Positions 43,622 to 51,536 of a stretch of 64,000 nt of DNA are shown here, piece by piece (within the stretch, counting starts at the first letter, position 1; every line of letters begins with the position of its first letter). Under the pieces are notes generated by a model. The model saw only the letters and a list, made by a program, of their open reading frames with translations, had not been told where the DNA came from and did not search any database. The stretch lies in the NCBI GenBank assembly GCA_036732755.1, contig DAINBU010000005.1, positions 29,399 to 93,398 on the forward strand. The letters run 5' to 3'. A program made the position numbers and the translations under genes. The DNA comes from DASRRB01 sp036732755. Its GTDB lineage: Bacteria; Planctomycetota; B15-G4; SIAN01.

Positions 43622-44894
43622 TCACGCGCCCGCCGCGGCCGCCTTCGCCCCCGCCACCGCGTAGAGCGCGAGGATCTGCTGCGCCGCGCGCTTCCAGGAA
43701 TAGGCGCGCACGCGCTCGAGCCCGCGCCGCCGCAGCTTGGCGCGCAGATCCTCCTCGGTGAGGACGCGCCCGATCGCGTCGGCGAGCTGCTGGGGGTCGC
43801 CCGGCTGGACGAGCAGCGCCGCGTCGCCGACCACCTCGGGGATCGCGCCGCCCGTCGACGCCACCACCGGCGTCCCGCACGCCATCGCCTCGAGCGGCGG
43901 CAGGCCGAATCCCTCGAACTGCGACGGGAAGACGAACGCCGTCGCATGCTGGTAGAGCTCGACGAGGTCGTCGTCGCCGACGTAGCCGGGGAAGCGCACG
44001 GCGTCGGCGATGCCGAGCTCCTTCGCCCGCGCCTCGAGCCCGCACTCCTTGGGGTTGCGCACGCCGGCGAGCACGAGCTGCGTCGCGCCGCGCGCCCCCG
44101 CGCCGACGCGCGCGAAGGCGGAGAGCAGCACGTCGAGCGCCTTCTTGCGGCGCGGCGCGCCGACGAAGAGCAGGTAGGGCCGGTCGGGGATGCCGAGCGT
44201 GGCGAGGATCGCGCCGCGCTTCGCGCCGTCGGGCGCCGGCGTGAAGCGCGCCTCGACGCCGTGGCGCACCACGACGACCTTCTCCTTCGCGTCGGGGTAG
44301 AGGCGCAGGATGTTGGCGCGCGTGCGCTCGCTCACCGCGATGATGCGGCGCGCGTAGCGGACGTTGAGGAAGAGCCAGACGCGGCGCGCCGGCTCGACCA
44401 GCGAGGAGTGGCGCTCGAGCCACGGCACCTCGTGCACGGTCGCGATCTTCCCGAACGCGCCGCTCACCGGGATCGCCGAGACCGGCGAGTGGANNNNNNN
44501 NNNGGTCCATGATGCGGGTATTTCGACCTGATGTCGCGGCCGCCGTCGATGCCTCGGGCAGCGACCGGCGGCTCACGCACAGGTTGATGCTCGAACTCGA
44601 GCCGATCTTCAGGATCGCCGAGACCGGCGAGTGGAAGACGTCGACGTTCTCCTTGGCGAGCAGCGTCGGGAGCAGCCGCTCGCGCCAGAGGTAGCCCGGC
44701 TTGTGCGGCGAGAGGTCGACGTGGCGGAAGTTGGGCGGCAGGTCGAAGGGGAGATGGATCGGCCGGCGCGACAGCAGCAGGTATTCGTTGTCGTGGTCGA
44801 CCTCGGCGAGCTCCCGCACCATCGACCGCTGCGTCCGCTCGACCCCGGTCAGCCATGGCGTGTCCTGGATGCTGACGTCGAGCGCGATCTTCAT
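43622..44894 (-). CDS. GT4-family glycosyltransferase, split by a mis-joined scaffold gap
   Basis: The N-terminus (MKIALDVSIQDTPWLTGVERTQRS) and the C-terminal body (ATVHEVPW, RTRANILRLYP, YLLFVGAPRRKKALDVL, FPSQFEGFGLPPLEAMACGTPVV) are both typical of one GT4 enzyme. They are separated by 10 Ns and a 108-bp tip. Both sides encode HSPVSAI at the break. Removing 44494-44635 joins them in frame and gives 376 residues, a normal length. I therefore read this as one intact gene with an assembly fault, not a broken gene. It starts 12 nt after the next transferase and belongs to the polysaccharide operon. Confidence 0.82.
44470..44635. repeat. scaffold gap with duplicated 24-bp contig ends
   Basis: The 24 bases at 44470-44493 recur exactly at 44612-44635. 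Between them lie 10 Ns (44494-44503) and 108 bases that do not continue the gene. The layout is what a scaffolder produces when two overlapping contig ends are placed side by side. Confidence 0.85.
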
Positions 44895-44906
44895 GGGCGG
44901 CGCAGT

Positions 44907-46046
44907 CTACGTCGCTGCGGCGGCGCGATCGACGGCGAGCGTCGCCTCGGCCGCGCGCGCCCACGTGAATGCGGCGGCGCGGACGCGGCCGGAACGGGAA
45001 AGCTCTTCCCGTCGGCTCCGATCGGAGCCCAGCCGCAAGAGAGCGTGCGTGAGCGCCGCCTCGTCTTCGGGGTCGACGAGCTCGGCGGCGCCGCCCGCGA
45101 TCTCCGCGGTCGACGACCGATTCGAAGTGAGGACCGGCACGCCGAGCGCGAACGCTTCGGCGACCGGCAGCCCGAAGCCCTCGTAGAGCGACGGGTAGCA
45201 CAGCGCGAGCGCATCCTCGACCCAGGCGCGCAGCTCGCCGTCGCTCACCGCGCCGCGCGCGACGAAGCGGCCGCCGTCGTCGCCGCGCGCGAGCTCCTCG
45301 TCCCACTCGCGCGTGAGCCAGCCGCGCGGACCCACGTGCACGAGGTCGGCGTCGAGCCCGTCGTGACGCGCTTTTCTCCAAGCTCTCAGCAGCCGGACGA
45401 AGTTCTTCCGCGGCTCCAGCGTGCCGACCGCGACGAACCACGGGCGCGGCGCCGGCCGCGGGTCCTGCCGCGGCGCGCGCGCGACGCGCAGCACGTGGTC
45501 GGCGCCGAGCGGGACGACGGCGATCTTCGCCGGATCGACGCGCCAGCGCGCGACCAGGTCCGACCTGGTCACGACGCTCGGAACAATCACGCGGCGCGCG
45601 CGCGCGACCACGCGCTGCATCCGTTCGCGCACGCGCTCGTGGAACCCCTCGTCGTGGAAGGAGCGCGACACCTCGAAGGCGAGGTCGTGGATCGTGACGA
45701 CCTCGGGCGCGCGCCAGCCGTGCACGTAGACGAGGTCGGTGTGGTGAAAGACGTCGAGCGGCCCGGTGAAGAGCTCGGCGCGGAAGCCCGGCGCGCGCGC
45801 GAGCCAGTTCATCAGCTTCGCAGGCCGCCGCGCGGCGTCGACCTGTGCACGCGGATGCTCACGCAGGTCGGCCGGCAGACGCGCGGCGGCGGCCGGCCCC
45901 TCGCGCGTCGCCGCGTAGAGCAGGAGCTCGATCGTTTCATCGACGGCGAGCAGCGCGCGCGCGAGTTCGAGCGAGTAGCGCGTGATGCCGCACGGCCCGC
46001 GCAGCGCGGCGCGCACGTCGAGGCCGATGCGGAACGGGCGGCTCAC
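44907..46046 (-). CDS. GT4-family glycosyltransferase
   Basis: A 379-residue enzyme. The GTG start at 46046 (VSRPFRIGLDVRAALRGPCGITRYS) overlaps the flippase stop as GTGA. Motifs: IGLDVRA at the N-terminus, VTIHDLAFEV, RRVIVPSVVTRSDLVARW, PWFVAVGTLEPRKNFVRLLRAW, and ALCYPSLYEGFGLPVAEAFALGVPV with the EGFGLPVxE donor-binding signature. It resembles mannosyl/rhamnosyl-transferases of exopolysaccharide pathways. The sugar cannot be told. Translational coupling to the flippase supports a role in the same glycan. Confidence 0.87.
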   Translation of the reverse strand: MSRPFRIGLDVRAALRGPCGITRYSLELARALLAVDETIELLLYAATREGPAAAARLPADLREHPRAQVDAARRPAKLMNWLARAPGFRAELFTGPLDVFHHTDLVYVHGWRAPEVVTIHDLAFEVSRSFHDEGFHERVRERMQRVVARARRVIVPSVVTRSDLVARWRVDPAKIAVVPLGADHVLRVARAPRQDPRPAPRPWFVAVGTLEPRKNFVRLLRAWRKARHDGLDADLVHVGPRGWLTREWDEELARGDDGGRFVARGAVSDGELRAWVEDALALCYPSLYEGFGLPVAEAFALGVPVLTSNRSSTAEIAGGAAELVDPEDEAALTHALLRLGSDRSRREELSRSGRVRAAAFTWARAAEATLAVDRAAAAT

Positions 46047-47539
46047 CGGCCGGCCTCCGCGTCGTCGAGCCGCAGCCGCAGCGGCAGCGCGCCGGCGAGC
46101 GCGACCGCGGCCGCGACCAGCAGCGCGGCGAGCGGCGCGAGCGCGAGCGGCGCGAGGTCGCGCAGCGGCCAGGCGATCGCCCCGGCGGCGAGCGCCGGCA
46201 GCAGCGGCCGCAGGAGCTGGCGCGAGAAGACGGCGCCGCCGACCGCGCGCGCGAGCGCGATGCTCGCGACGGCGCAGACCGCACATTCGACCGCGAGCGT
46301 CGTCGCGGCCGCGCCGACCACGCCGTACTCCGCCACCGTGAAGAGGGAGAGCGCCGACTTCGTGACCAGCGCCCCGCACGAGATCGCGCAGAGCAGCCGC
46401 TGCTTCGAGAGGGCGAGGAGCGCGTTCATCTGCGGATAGGTGAGGTAGATCGCGACCGCGGCGGCGGCGAGCAGGCGCGCGCTCGTGATCTCGTCGCCGT
46501 GCGTCGCGCGCCAGATCTCGAAGCCCGCCGCGCCTTGCGAGCCTTCGCGCACCCACAGGAGCCAGAGCACCTGCGCGCTCCACGCCGGCGCGATCGCAGC
46601 GACCGGGAGGCAGAGCCCCGCCAGGACGGCGCCGACGCGCCGCGTGATGCGAACGACCTCGGAAGTGCCGCGTGCCGACGCGCGCACCAGCGACGGGACG
46701 AGCGCGGAAGTGAGGTTGCTCGGCACGTTGATCGAGAAGGAGAGCAGCTGGAACGCGTGCATGAAGCGGCCGACCGCCGCGTCGTCCCGGAAGCGGCGCA
46801 GGAAGGCCGAGTCGAGGCGGAAGGCGAGGGTCGCGATCGCGCTCGAGAGGCCGAGCGGCGCCGCCTCGCGGAAGAGCTCGCGCACCAGCGCGCGGTCGCC
46901 CGTCGCGAACGGATTCGCCGCCCCCCACCCGAGCTTGAGGTGCGCGCGTGTCGTCGCCCACGGCACGAGCGACTGCACGACGATGCCGGCGCCCCACGCG
47001 ATCAGGAACGCGCCGGGGTCGCGGTTGCCGGCCGCGCGCAGCAGCAGGCTGCCGCCGAGCCAGGCCGCCATGCCGAGCACCGGCGACAGCGCGAGCCACG
47101 CCAGCCGCACGCGCGTCTGGAGCCACGCGCCCGTCGTCGCCGGCGCGATCGCGAACAGGTGGCACGCGGCGAGCGCGGGCAGCAGCGCGTCGCGCGCCGT
47201 CGCCTCGACGGCGAAGGCGAGCGTCGCGAGCGCGGCGACGCAAACGACGATCGCGCGCATCCGGATGCGGCAGGCCGCCCGCAGGATCGCCGCCTCCTCG
47301 TCGGGCCGGCGCGCCGACTCGCGCACCGCGATCGCGAACGTTCCGAGGTCGACCAGCGTCCCGGCGACCACGAAGAGATTCATGTGGAAGGAGAAGCGGC
47401 CGAGCCCCGCCTCGCCGAGCCAGCGGAAGTTGAGCGCCGAGGCCGCGAGCGAGCAGAGCGCCGTCGCGATGCGCGCGACCAGGTGCAGCCCCGTGCCGGT
47501 CAGCACGCGCCGGTCGATCGGATTCTCGGGCGGATCCAA
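46043..47539 (-). CDS. polysaccharide flippase (Wzx/MOP superfamily)
   Basis: A 498-residue polytopic protein with about 12-14 hydrophobic segments. It begins RRVLTGTGLHLVARIATALCSLAASALNFRWLGEAGLGRF, the usual Wzx-like start, and keeps FREAAPLGLSSAIATLAFRLDSAFLRRF, typical of the second repeat half of MOP exporters. It would flip lipid-linked oligosaccharide across the inner membrane. It is the first gene of the minus-strand operon with three GT4 transferases and the TPR lipoprotein. Divergent from tmk across only 39 bp. Confidence 0.83.
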   Translation of the reverse strand: MDPPENPIDRRVLTGTGLHLVARIATALCSLAASALNFRWLGEAGLGRFSFHMNLFVVAGTLVDLGTFAIAVRESARRPDEEAAILRAACRIRMRAIVVCVAALATLAFAVEATARDALLPALAACHLFAIAPATTGAWLQTRVRLAWLALSPVLGMAAWLGGSLLLRAAGNRDPGAFLIAWGAGIVVQSLVPWATTRAHLKLGWGAANPFATGDRALVRELFREAAPLGLSSAIATLAFRLDSAFLRRFRDDAAVGRFMHAFQLLSFSINVPSNLTSALVPSLVRASARGTSEVVRITRRVGAVLAGLCLPVAAIAPAWSAQVLWLLWVREGSQGAAGFEIWRATHGDEITSARLLAAAAVAIYLTYPQMNALLALSKQRLLCAISCGALVTKSALSLFTVAEYGVVGAAATTLAVECAVCAVASIALARAVGGAVFSRQLLRPLLPALAAGAIAWPLRDLAPLALAPLAALLVAAAVALAGALPLRLRLDDAEAGR

Positions 47540-47548
47540 GCGGCGCAG

Positions 47549-47570
47549 AGCGTAGCGCCGGCGCTACGCT
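47549..47570. promoter_or_regulatory. 22-bp perfect palindrome between divergent flippase and tmk starts
   Basis: AGCGTAGCGC CG GCGCTACGCT is an exact palindrome. It fills most of the 39-bp gap, ending 8-9 nt from each start codon (47539 on minus, 47579 on plus). It could be an operator for both genes. Since it overlaps where ribosome sites should be, it might also affect translation. Confidence 0.55.
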
Positions 47571-47578
47571 CGCGGCGC

Positions 47579-48202
47579 ATGCTGATCGTCTTCGAGGGGA
47601 TCGACGGGACCGGCAAGACGACGCTCGCGAAGCGGCTCGCGGAGGCGCTGCGCGCCCACGGGACCGAGGTGGTCGAGACGCGCGAGCCGTGGACCTCGCG
47701 CCACGGGAAGGAGCTCGCGCGGCTGCTCGCGCAGAAGGAGCGCACTTCGACGCGCGAGCAGGAGGTCGAGCTCTTCCACGCCGACCGCGCCGAGCACGTC
47801 GCGCAGGTGGTCCGCCCGGCGCTCGCGCGCGGCGCGTGGGTCGTGCAGGACCGGACGTTCTGGTCGACCGCGGCCTACCAGGGCCGCCCGCGCGCCGACG
47901 CGACGGACAAGAGCCCGCTCACCCTCGACGCGATCGTCGCGCGCAGCCTCGAAATCGCCCCGAAGCCCGACCTCACGCTCCTCCTCCTGCTCACCCCGGA
48001 GCAGGCGCTCGCCCGCATCGCGAAGGGGCGCGCCGCGCCGACCAGCTTCGAGAAGCTCGTCACGCTCCAGGCTGTCGACTGCAACTACCGCCACCTTGCC
48101 CGCGGCGAGAGCTCGATCGTCTCGATCGAGGCCGACCGGCCGGTCGACGCCGTCTGGCAGGAGGTCGAGCGGACGTGTCGGGAGAAGGTCGGGAAGCCCT
48201 GA
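47579..48202 (+). CDS. tmk: thymidylate kinase
   Basis: Phosphorylates dTMP to dTDP. The 207-residue length is normal. The P-loop GIDGTGKT is at 7-14, followed by REPWTS (36-40), which stands where REPGGT is usual. The DRTFWSTAAYQG block (91-102) is the DRY/DRH-like dTMP-binding motif. A lid region follows with PKPDLTLLLLLTPEQALARI. The C-terminus is short. No paralogue seen. It is divergent from the flippase and converges with the Hpt gene. Confidence 0.88.
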   Translation: MLIVFEGIDGTGKTTLAKRLAEALRAHGTEVVETREPWTSRHGKELARLLAQKERTSTREQEVELFHADRAEHVAQVVRPALARGAWVVQDRTFWSTAAYQGRPRADATDKSPLTLDAIVARSLEIAPKPDLTLLLLLTPEQALARIAKGRAAPTSFEKLVTLQAVDCNYRHLARGESSIVSIEADRPVDAVWQEVERTCREKVGKP

Positions 48203-48206
48203 CGCG

Positions 48207-48222
48207 GAGCGCTGCGCTCTTT
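48207..48222 (+). terminator. short hairpin with TTT after tmk
   Basis: GAGCG (48207-48211) pairs with CGCTC (48215-48219) around CTG, followed by TTT. It lies right after the tmk stop and before the convergent Hpt gene. The stem is only 5 bp, so this is a weak candidate. Confidence 0.3.
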
Positions 48223-48227
48223 CGCCG

Positions 48228-48596
48228 TCAGGCCTTCACGCTCGACTTCGCGAGCGCCCGCAGGAAGACGCCGACGTCCTTCAGCTCGCGCTCGATCGCG
48301 TTGAGGGAACCCGGAGCGTCCGCCAGCTCGCCGCGACGAACGCCCTCCTCGATGCGGCGCGCCGGCGCGGCGACCTGCGCGGCGCCGAGGTTGAGCGCCG
48401 CGCCCTTCAGGCGGTGGGCCGCGCGGCCCAGCCCGGCCGCGTCGCCCCGCGTGAACGCGGTCTTCATCGTCTCGACCATCTGCGCGGCGTCGTGCAGGAA
48501 GAGCTGCGTCGTCTCGGTCAGCTGATCGGGCTCGTCGGTCAGCCCGAACTCCCGCAGCCGCGCCACCAGGTCCGAGTACTTGGCGCTGTCGTCCAT
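48228..48596 (-). CDS. histidine phosphotransfer (Hpt) protein
   Basis: A 122-residue single-domain Hpt protein. The phosphoacceptor His61 lies in AHRLKGAALNLGA (about 60-72), an excellent match to the AHxLKGxxxxxG pattern. The start is MDDSAKYSDL; an upstream extension is Arg-rich and is rejected. It would relay phosphate between a hybrid kinase and a response regulator, neither of which is in the window. Confidence 0.85.
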   Translation of the reverse strand: MDDSAKYSDLVARLREFGLTDEPDQLTETTQLFLHDAAQMVETMKTAFTRGDAAGLGRAAHRLKGAALNLGAAQVAAPARRIEEGVRRGELADAPGSLNAIERELKDVGVFLRALAKSSVKA

Positions 48597-48707
48597 CGCG
48601 CTCCCCCGCCGCCTTGCCCCGCACGTTTTTCGACGGAGGGGCGGCGCCACGGAGTCAGGGAAAGCTCCGAGCGGCGCGGCGCCGGCAAACCTTTCGTCTC
48701 GCCGCGC

Positions 48708-49553
48708 TCAGGCGCGGCGGATCGACCGCGCCAGCCACGCGAGCGCGAGCAGGCCGCAGAGCAGCGCGACGGTGAGCTGCGCCTCGTTCTGGTTCGAGAC
48801 GTTGCCGGCCACGAAGCCGGCCACCGAGGCGGCCACCGCGACGACCGGCGCGACCACGAACATCGGCAGCGTCGCGCGGCAGACGTTCTTCGCGACCAGC
48901 GCGGGCAGCACCAGACAGCCGAACGCGTAGAGCATTCCGGCCGAGCGGATCGTCACCCCCATGACGAGACCGAGCCACGCGGCGGAGGCGCCGTCCCACC
49001 AGCGGCTCACGCCGACGGCGCGCGCCATCAGAGGATCCATCGCGAAGAGGACGAGCGGCCGTCGGCGCAGGAAGACGAGCACCGCGGTCGCGAGACCGAG
49101 ACCGCCGAAGAGGGAGACGTCGTGCATGTCCGCGCCGATGACGCTCGACGCCACGAGTTTCTGCACCTCGTCGAGTCCGTGCGGACTGCGGGCGATGACG
49201 AGCACGGAGACGCTCGCTCCGAAGAGGTAGACGAAGCCCGTGACCGCCTCGTGGCTCTCCTTGCCGACGGCTTCGCTCCGCGCGATCAGGAGCGCGGCGA
49301 CCACCGCGCAGACGACGGCCACGACGGACAGGAAGTGGTCGGAGCGCCAGACGCTGCCCTCCGGCGCCAACGCGGCCCCGACGCACATTCCGAGCGCGAT
49401 GCCGAGCGTCGAGGCCTGAGAGATCGCGGCGCCGACGAAGATCTGATCGCGCGCGACCACCAGGACGCCGACGAGTCCGAGCAGCGCCGCGATGCACCAT
49501 GCCGCGAGATAGGTCTCGCGGAAGAGCGGCCAGGAGTCGAAGAAGGCTTGCAT
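48708..49553 (-). CDS. znuB: zinc/manganese ABC transporter permease (ZnuB-like)
   Basis: A 281-residue polytopic inner-membrane protein of the ABC-3 metal permease family. It has about eight hydrophobic segments and the family features GLVGVLVVARDQIFVGAAISQASTLGIALG and, near the end, RSAGMLYAFGCLVLPALVAKNV. Its ATG shares one base with the stop of the ATPase gene (TGATG), so the two are tightly coupled. Zinc rather than manganese is favoured by the His-rich protein and barrel in the same cluster. Confidence 0.85.
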   Translation of the reverse strand: MQAFFDSWPLFRETYLAAWCIAALLGLVGVLVVARDQIFVGAAISQASTLGIALGMCVGAALAPEGSVWRSDHFLSVVAVVCAVVAALLIARSEAVGKESHEAVTGFVYLFGASVSVLVIARSPHGLDEVQKLVASSVIGADMHDVSLFGGLGLATAVLVFLRRRPLVLFAMDPLMARAVGVSRWWDGASAAWLGLVMGVTIRSAGMLYAFGCLVLPALVAKNVCRATLPMFVVAPVVAVAASVAGFVAGNVSNQNEAQLTVALLCGLLALAWLARSIRRA

Positions 49554-50317
49554 CAGGCGGTCGCTCCGATCGGCGCCGGCAGCGTCGGCTCCATCCCGAC
49601 CAGCGGGACGATGGTGACGGGCGCTCCGTAGGCCCGCTCGAGCAGGTCGGGCCGGAGCAGTTGCGCCTTCGGGCCGACGTCGACCGCTCTCCCGTGCACG
49701 AGCGCGACGTGCGTCGCGAAGTGCGCCGCGACGGAGACGTCGTGGGTGACGAAGACGACGGTGAGCCCCTCGTCGCGATTCTGGCGGGCGAAGAGCTGCA
49801 GGAGGCTGCGCTCGGTGACGAGGTCGAGGTTGTTCATCGGCTCGTCGACGCAGAGCAGCCGCGGCCGCCGCGCGAGAGCGCGCGCCACCAGGACGCGCTG
49901 GCGCTGGCCGACCGACATCGACCAGTAGCTCTTCTTCTCGAGGCCCCCGAGCCCGACCGTGGTCAGCGCGTCGCGCACGCGGGCGTCGCGCACCCCGCGC
50001 GGGACGTCGACTCCCACCAGACCGAGGCTCACGAACTCGTGAGCGGTGGTCGGCAGGTTCGGCGCGAGGTCGCAGCGTTGCGGCACGTAGCCGATCGTCG
50101 CGCGCTCGAGCCCCTCGCCGGTCTCGATCGCGCCCCCCTGCTTCGGGAGCACGCCCAGCAACGTATTGAGCAACGTGGACTTGCCCTGAGCGTTGGTACC
50201 GAGGAAGAACCAGAACTCGCCGCGCCGGATCGTGAGGTTCACCTCGCGCAGCACGACGTTGCGGCCGTGGCCTGCAGACAGGTCGACCGCTCTCAACAGG
50301 AACTCGGATCTCTCCAC
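49553..50317 (-). CDS. znuC: zinc/manganese ABC transporter ATPase (ZnuC-like)
   Basis: A 254-residue ATPase. Walker A is GTNAQGKST (40-48), unusual in Thr-Asn-Ala-Gln for the common PNGAGKST. The signature is MSVGQRQRVLVARAL, Walker B is LLCVDEPMNNLD, and the switch His is in THDVS. YVPQRCDLAPNLP is the Q-loop. It powers metal import with the permease that follows by one-base overlap. A terminator-like hairpin lies between it and the binding-protein gene upstream. Confidence 0.87.
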   Translation of the reverse strand: MERSEFLLRAVDLSAGHGRNVVLREVNLTIRRGEFWFFLGTNAQGKSTLLNTLLGVLPKQGGAIETGEGLERATIGYVPQRCDLAPNLPTTAHEFVSLGLVGVDVPRGVRDARVRDALTTVGLGGLEKKSYWSMSVGQRQRVLVARALARRPRLLCVDEPMNNLDLVTERSLLQLFARQNRDEGLTVVFVTHDVSVAAHFATHVALVHGRAVDVGPKAQLLRPDLLERAYGAPVTIVPLVGMEPTLPAPIGATA

Positions 50318-50351
50318 GAAGACTCCTCGCGCCGTCGGGGCGCGGAAAAGA

Positions 50352-50389
50352 GGGGCGCGCGCGCCGGCGCAGGACGGCGCGCGCGCCCC
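50352..50389 (-). terminator. intra-operon hairpin terminator after znuA-like gene
   Basis: Arms GGGGCGCGCGCGCC (50352-50365) and GGCGCGCGCGCCCC (50376-50389) form a perfect 14-bp stem with a 10-nt loop. Read on the minus strand, the stem is followed by TCTTTTCC. It stands between the binding-protein stop (50403) and the ATPase start (50317), and may let the binding protein be made in excess. Confidence 0.6.
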
Positions 50390-50402
50390 GACTTCCAGGG
50401 CG

Positions 50403-51479
50403 TCAGGGTTTGTGCAGTGCGGATGCGATCTGCTTCACGTCGTAGTCGATCATCTCGACGTAGGAACCGGCCCCTTCGAGCGCGCCGACCTCGTGGGCCA
50501 GCACCAGGAACCGGATCCCCGTCTTGCCCGCGACGAACTCGCCCGATTTCGGATCGAATCCCGGCGACGCGAAGACGATCTTCACGCCCTGCTCCGGGAT
50601 CAACTTCACGAGCTCGCCGAGATGCGTCGTCGTCGGAGAGATGCCCGGCTTGGGTTCCAGACAACCGACCATGTCGAGCCCGAAGCGACTCGCGAAGTAG
50701 ACCCACTGGTTGTGGTCGCTGATCGCCTTCGTGCCGGCGTACGGCAGCAGCGTTCCGAGCCACCCGCCGAGGTCGGCGAGCTTGCCCTGCTTCTCGAGGA
50801 AGTCCTTCAACTTGCCGCTCTCGTTCAGCTGCGCGAGCTTGACGACGGTGTCGGTCGGGTACTGATTCGCGAGCTTCTCGCCGACCAGCGCGACGCAGAC
50901 CTTCTTCTCGAAAGCGGCGCAGCGGCTCTCGAAGCCGGCGCGCTCCGCGGGCCGCAGTTCCGACAGCTTGTCCCGGATCAGCCGGGCGACCTGGATCCCG
51001 TTCACCGGATCGGTCATGTAGTGGGGATTGCCGGCCTGGTGCACGTCGCCCATCGAGCGGTCGACGGGACCGGTCGGCCGCTCCAACGGCGTGATGGCGG
51101 TCGACGCGTCGAGGAATCCGGGCGCGCCCGGCTGCACCTTGGAGTTCCGCGACTGCTGCAGGATCACGGGCGCCCAGCCGACCTCGAGCTCGAGGCCCTG
51201 CTGGACGAACAGGTCGGCGCCCGCGAGCGTCTTCACGAAGCTCGGCCGCGCATCGATGAAGTGCGGGTTCTCGGCGCCCTTCGCGAAGCTCGAGACCTCG
51301 CAGGCGTCGCCGCCCACCAATTCGGCGATCGAGCCGATCGAGCGGACCGTGCAGCAGACGACGAGGCGGCCCTTCGAGGGTGGGACCTCGGCGCGCGCGC
51401 GCTGAACGAGCAGGCCCGCGGCGAGCGCGAGCAGGGCCGCGCCCGCGATCGAGCGCAGACTCGGGATGAAGTCGAACAT
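50403..51479 (-). CDS. znuA: zinc ABC transporter periplasmic binding protein (ZnuA-like)
   Basis: A 358-residue cluster-9 metal-binding protein. The start at 51479 (MFDFIPSLRSIAGAALLALAAGLL) is preferred because it follows GGAAGAGAG; an in-frame ATG at 51518 is possible. Candidate metal ligands are the His in ENPHFIDARPS, the His in GNPHYMTDP, the His in SPTTTHLGEL and the acidic pair in FASPGFDPKSGE, which are the usual four positions. It lies downstream of the outer-membrane barrel gene and upstream of the ATPase and permease. Confidence 0.85.
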   Translation of the reverse strand: MFDFIPSLRSIAGAALLALAAGLLVQRARAEVPPSKGRLVVCCTVRSIGSIAELVGGDACEVSSFAKGAENPHFIDARPSFVKTLAGADLFVQQGLELEVGWAPVILQQSRNSKVQPGAPGFLDASTAITPLERPTGPVDRSMGDVHQAGNPHYMTDPVNGIQVARLIRDKLSELRPAERAGFESRCAAFEKKVCVALVGEKLANQYPTDTVVKLAQLNESGKLKDFLEKQGKLADLGGWLGTLLPYAGTKAISDHNQWVYFASRFGLDMVGCLEPKPGISPTTTHLGELVKLIPEQGVKIVFASPGFDPKSGEFVAGKTGIRFLVLAHEVGALEGAGSYVEMIDYDVKQIASALHKP

Positions 51480-51536
51480 GTCTCTCTTCCAGGATTGGGT
51501 GGAGGTGTCTGGATTCATGGGGGGTGTCCCGCGCGC

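Noticed and set aside
44504..44611. Possible small gene or insertion after the N gap
   Set aside because: It is bounded by duplicated contig ends and breaks an otherwise perfect glycosyltransferase frame. Best seen as an assembly artefact.
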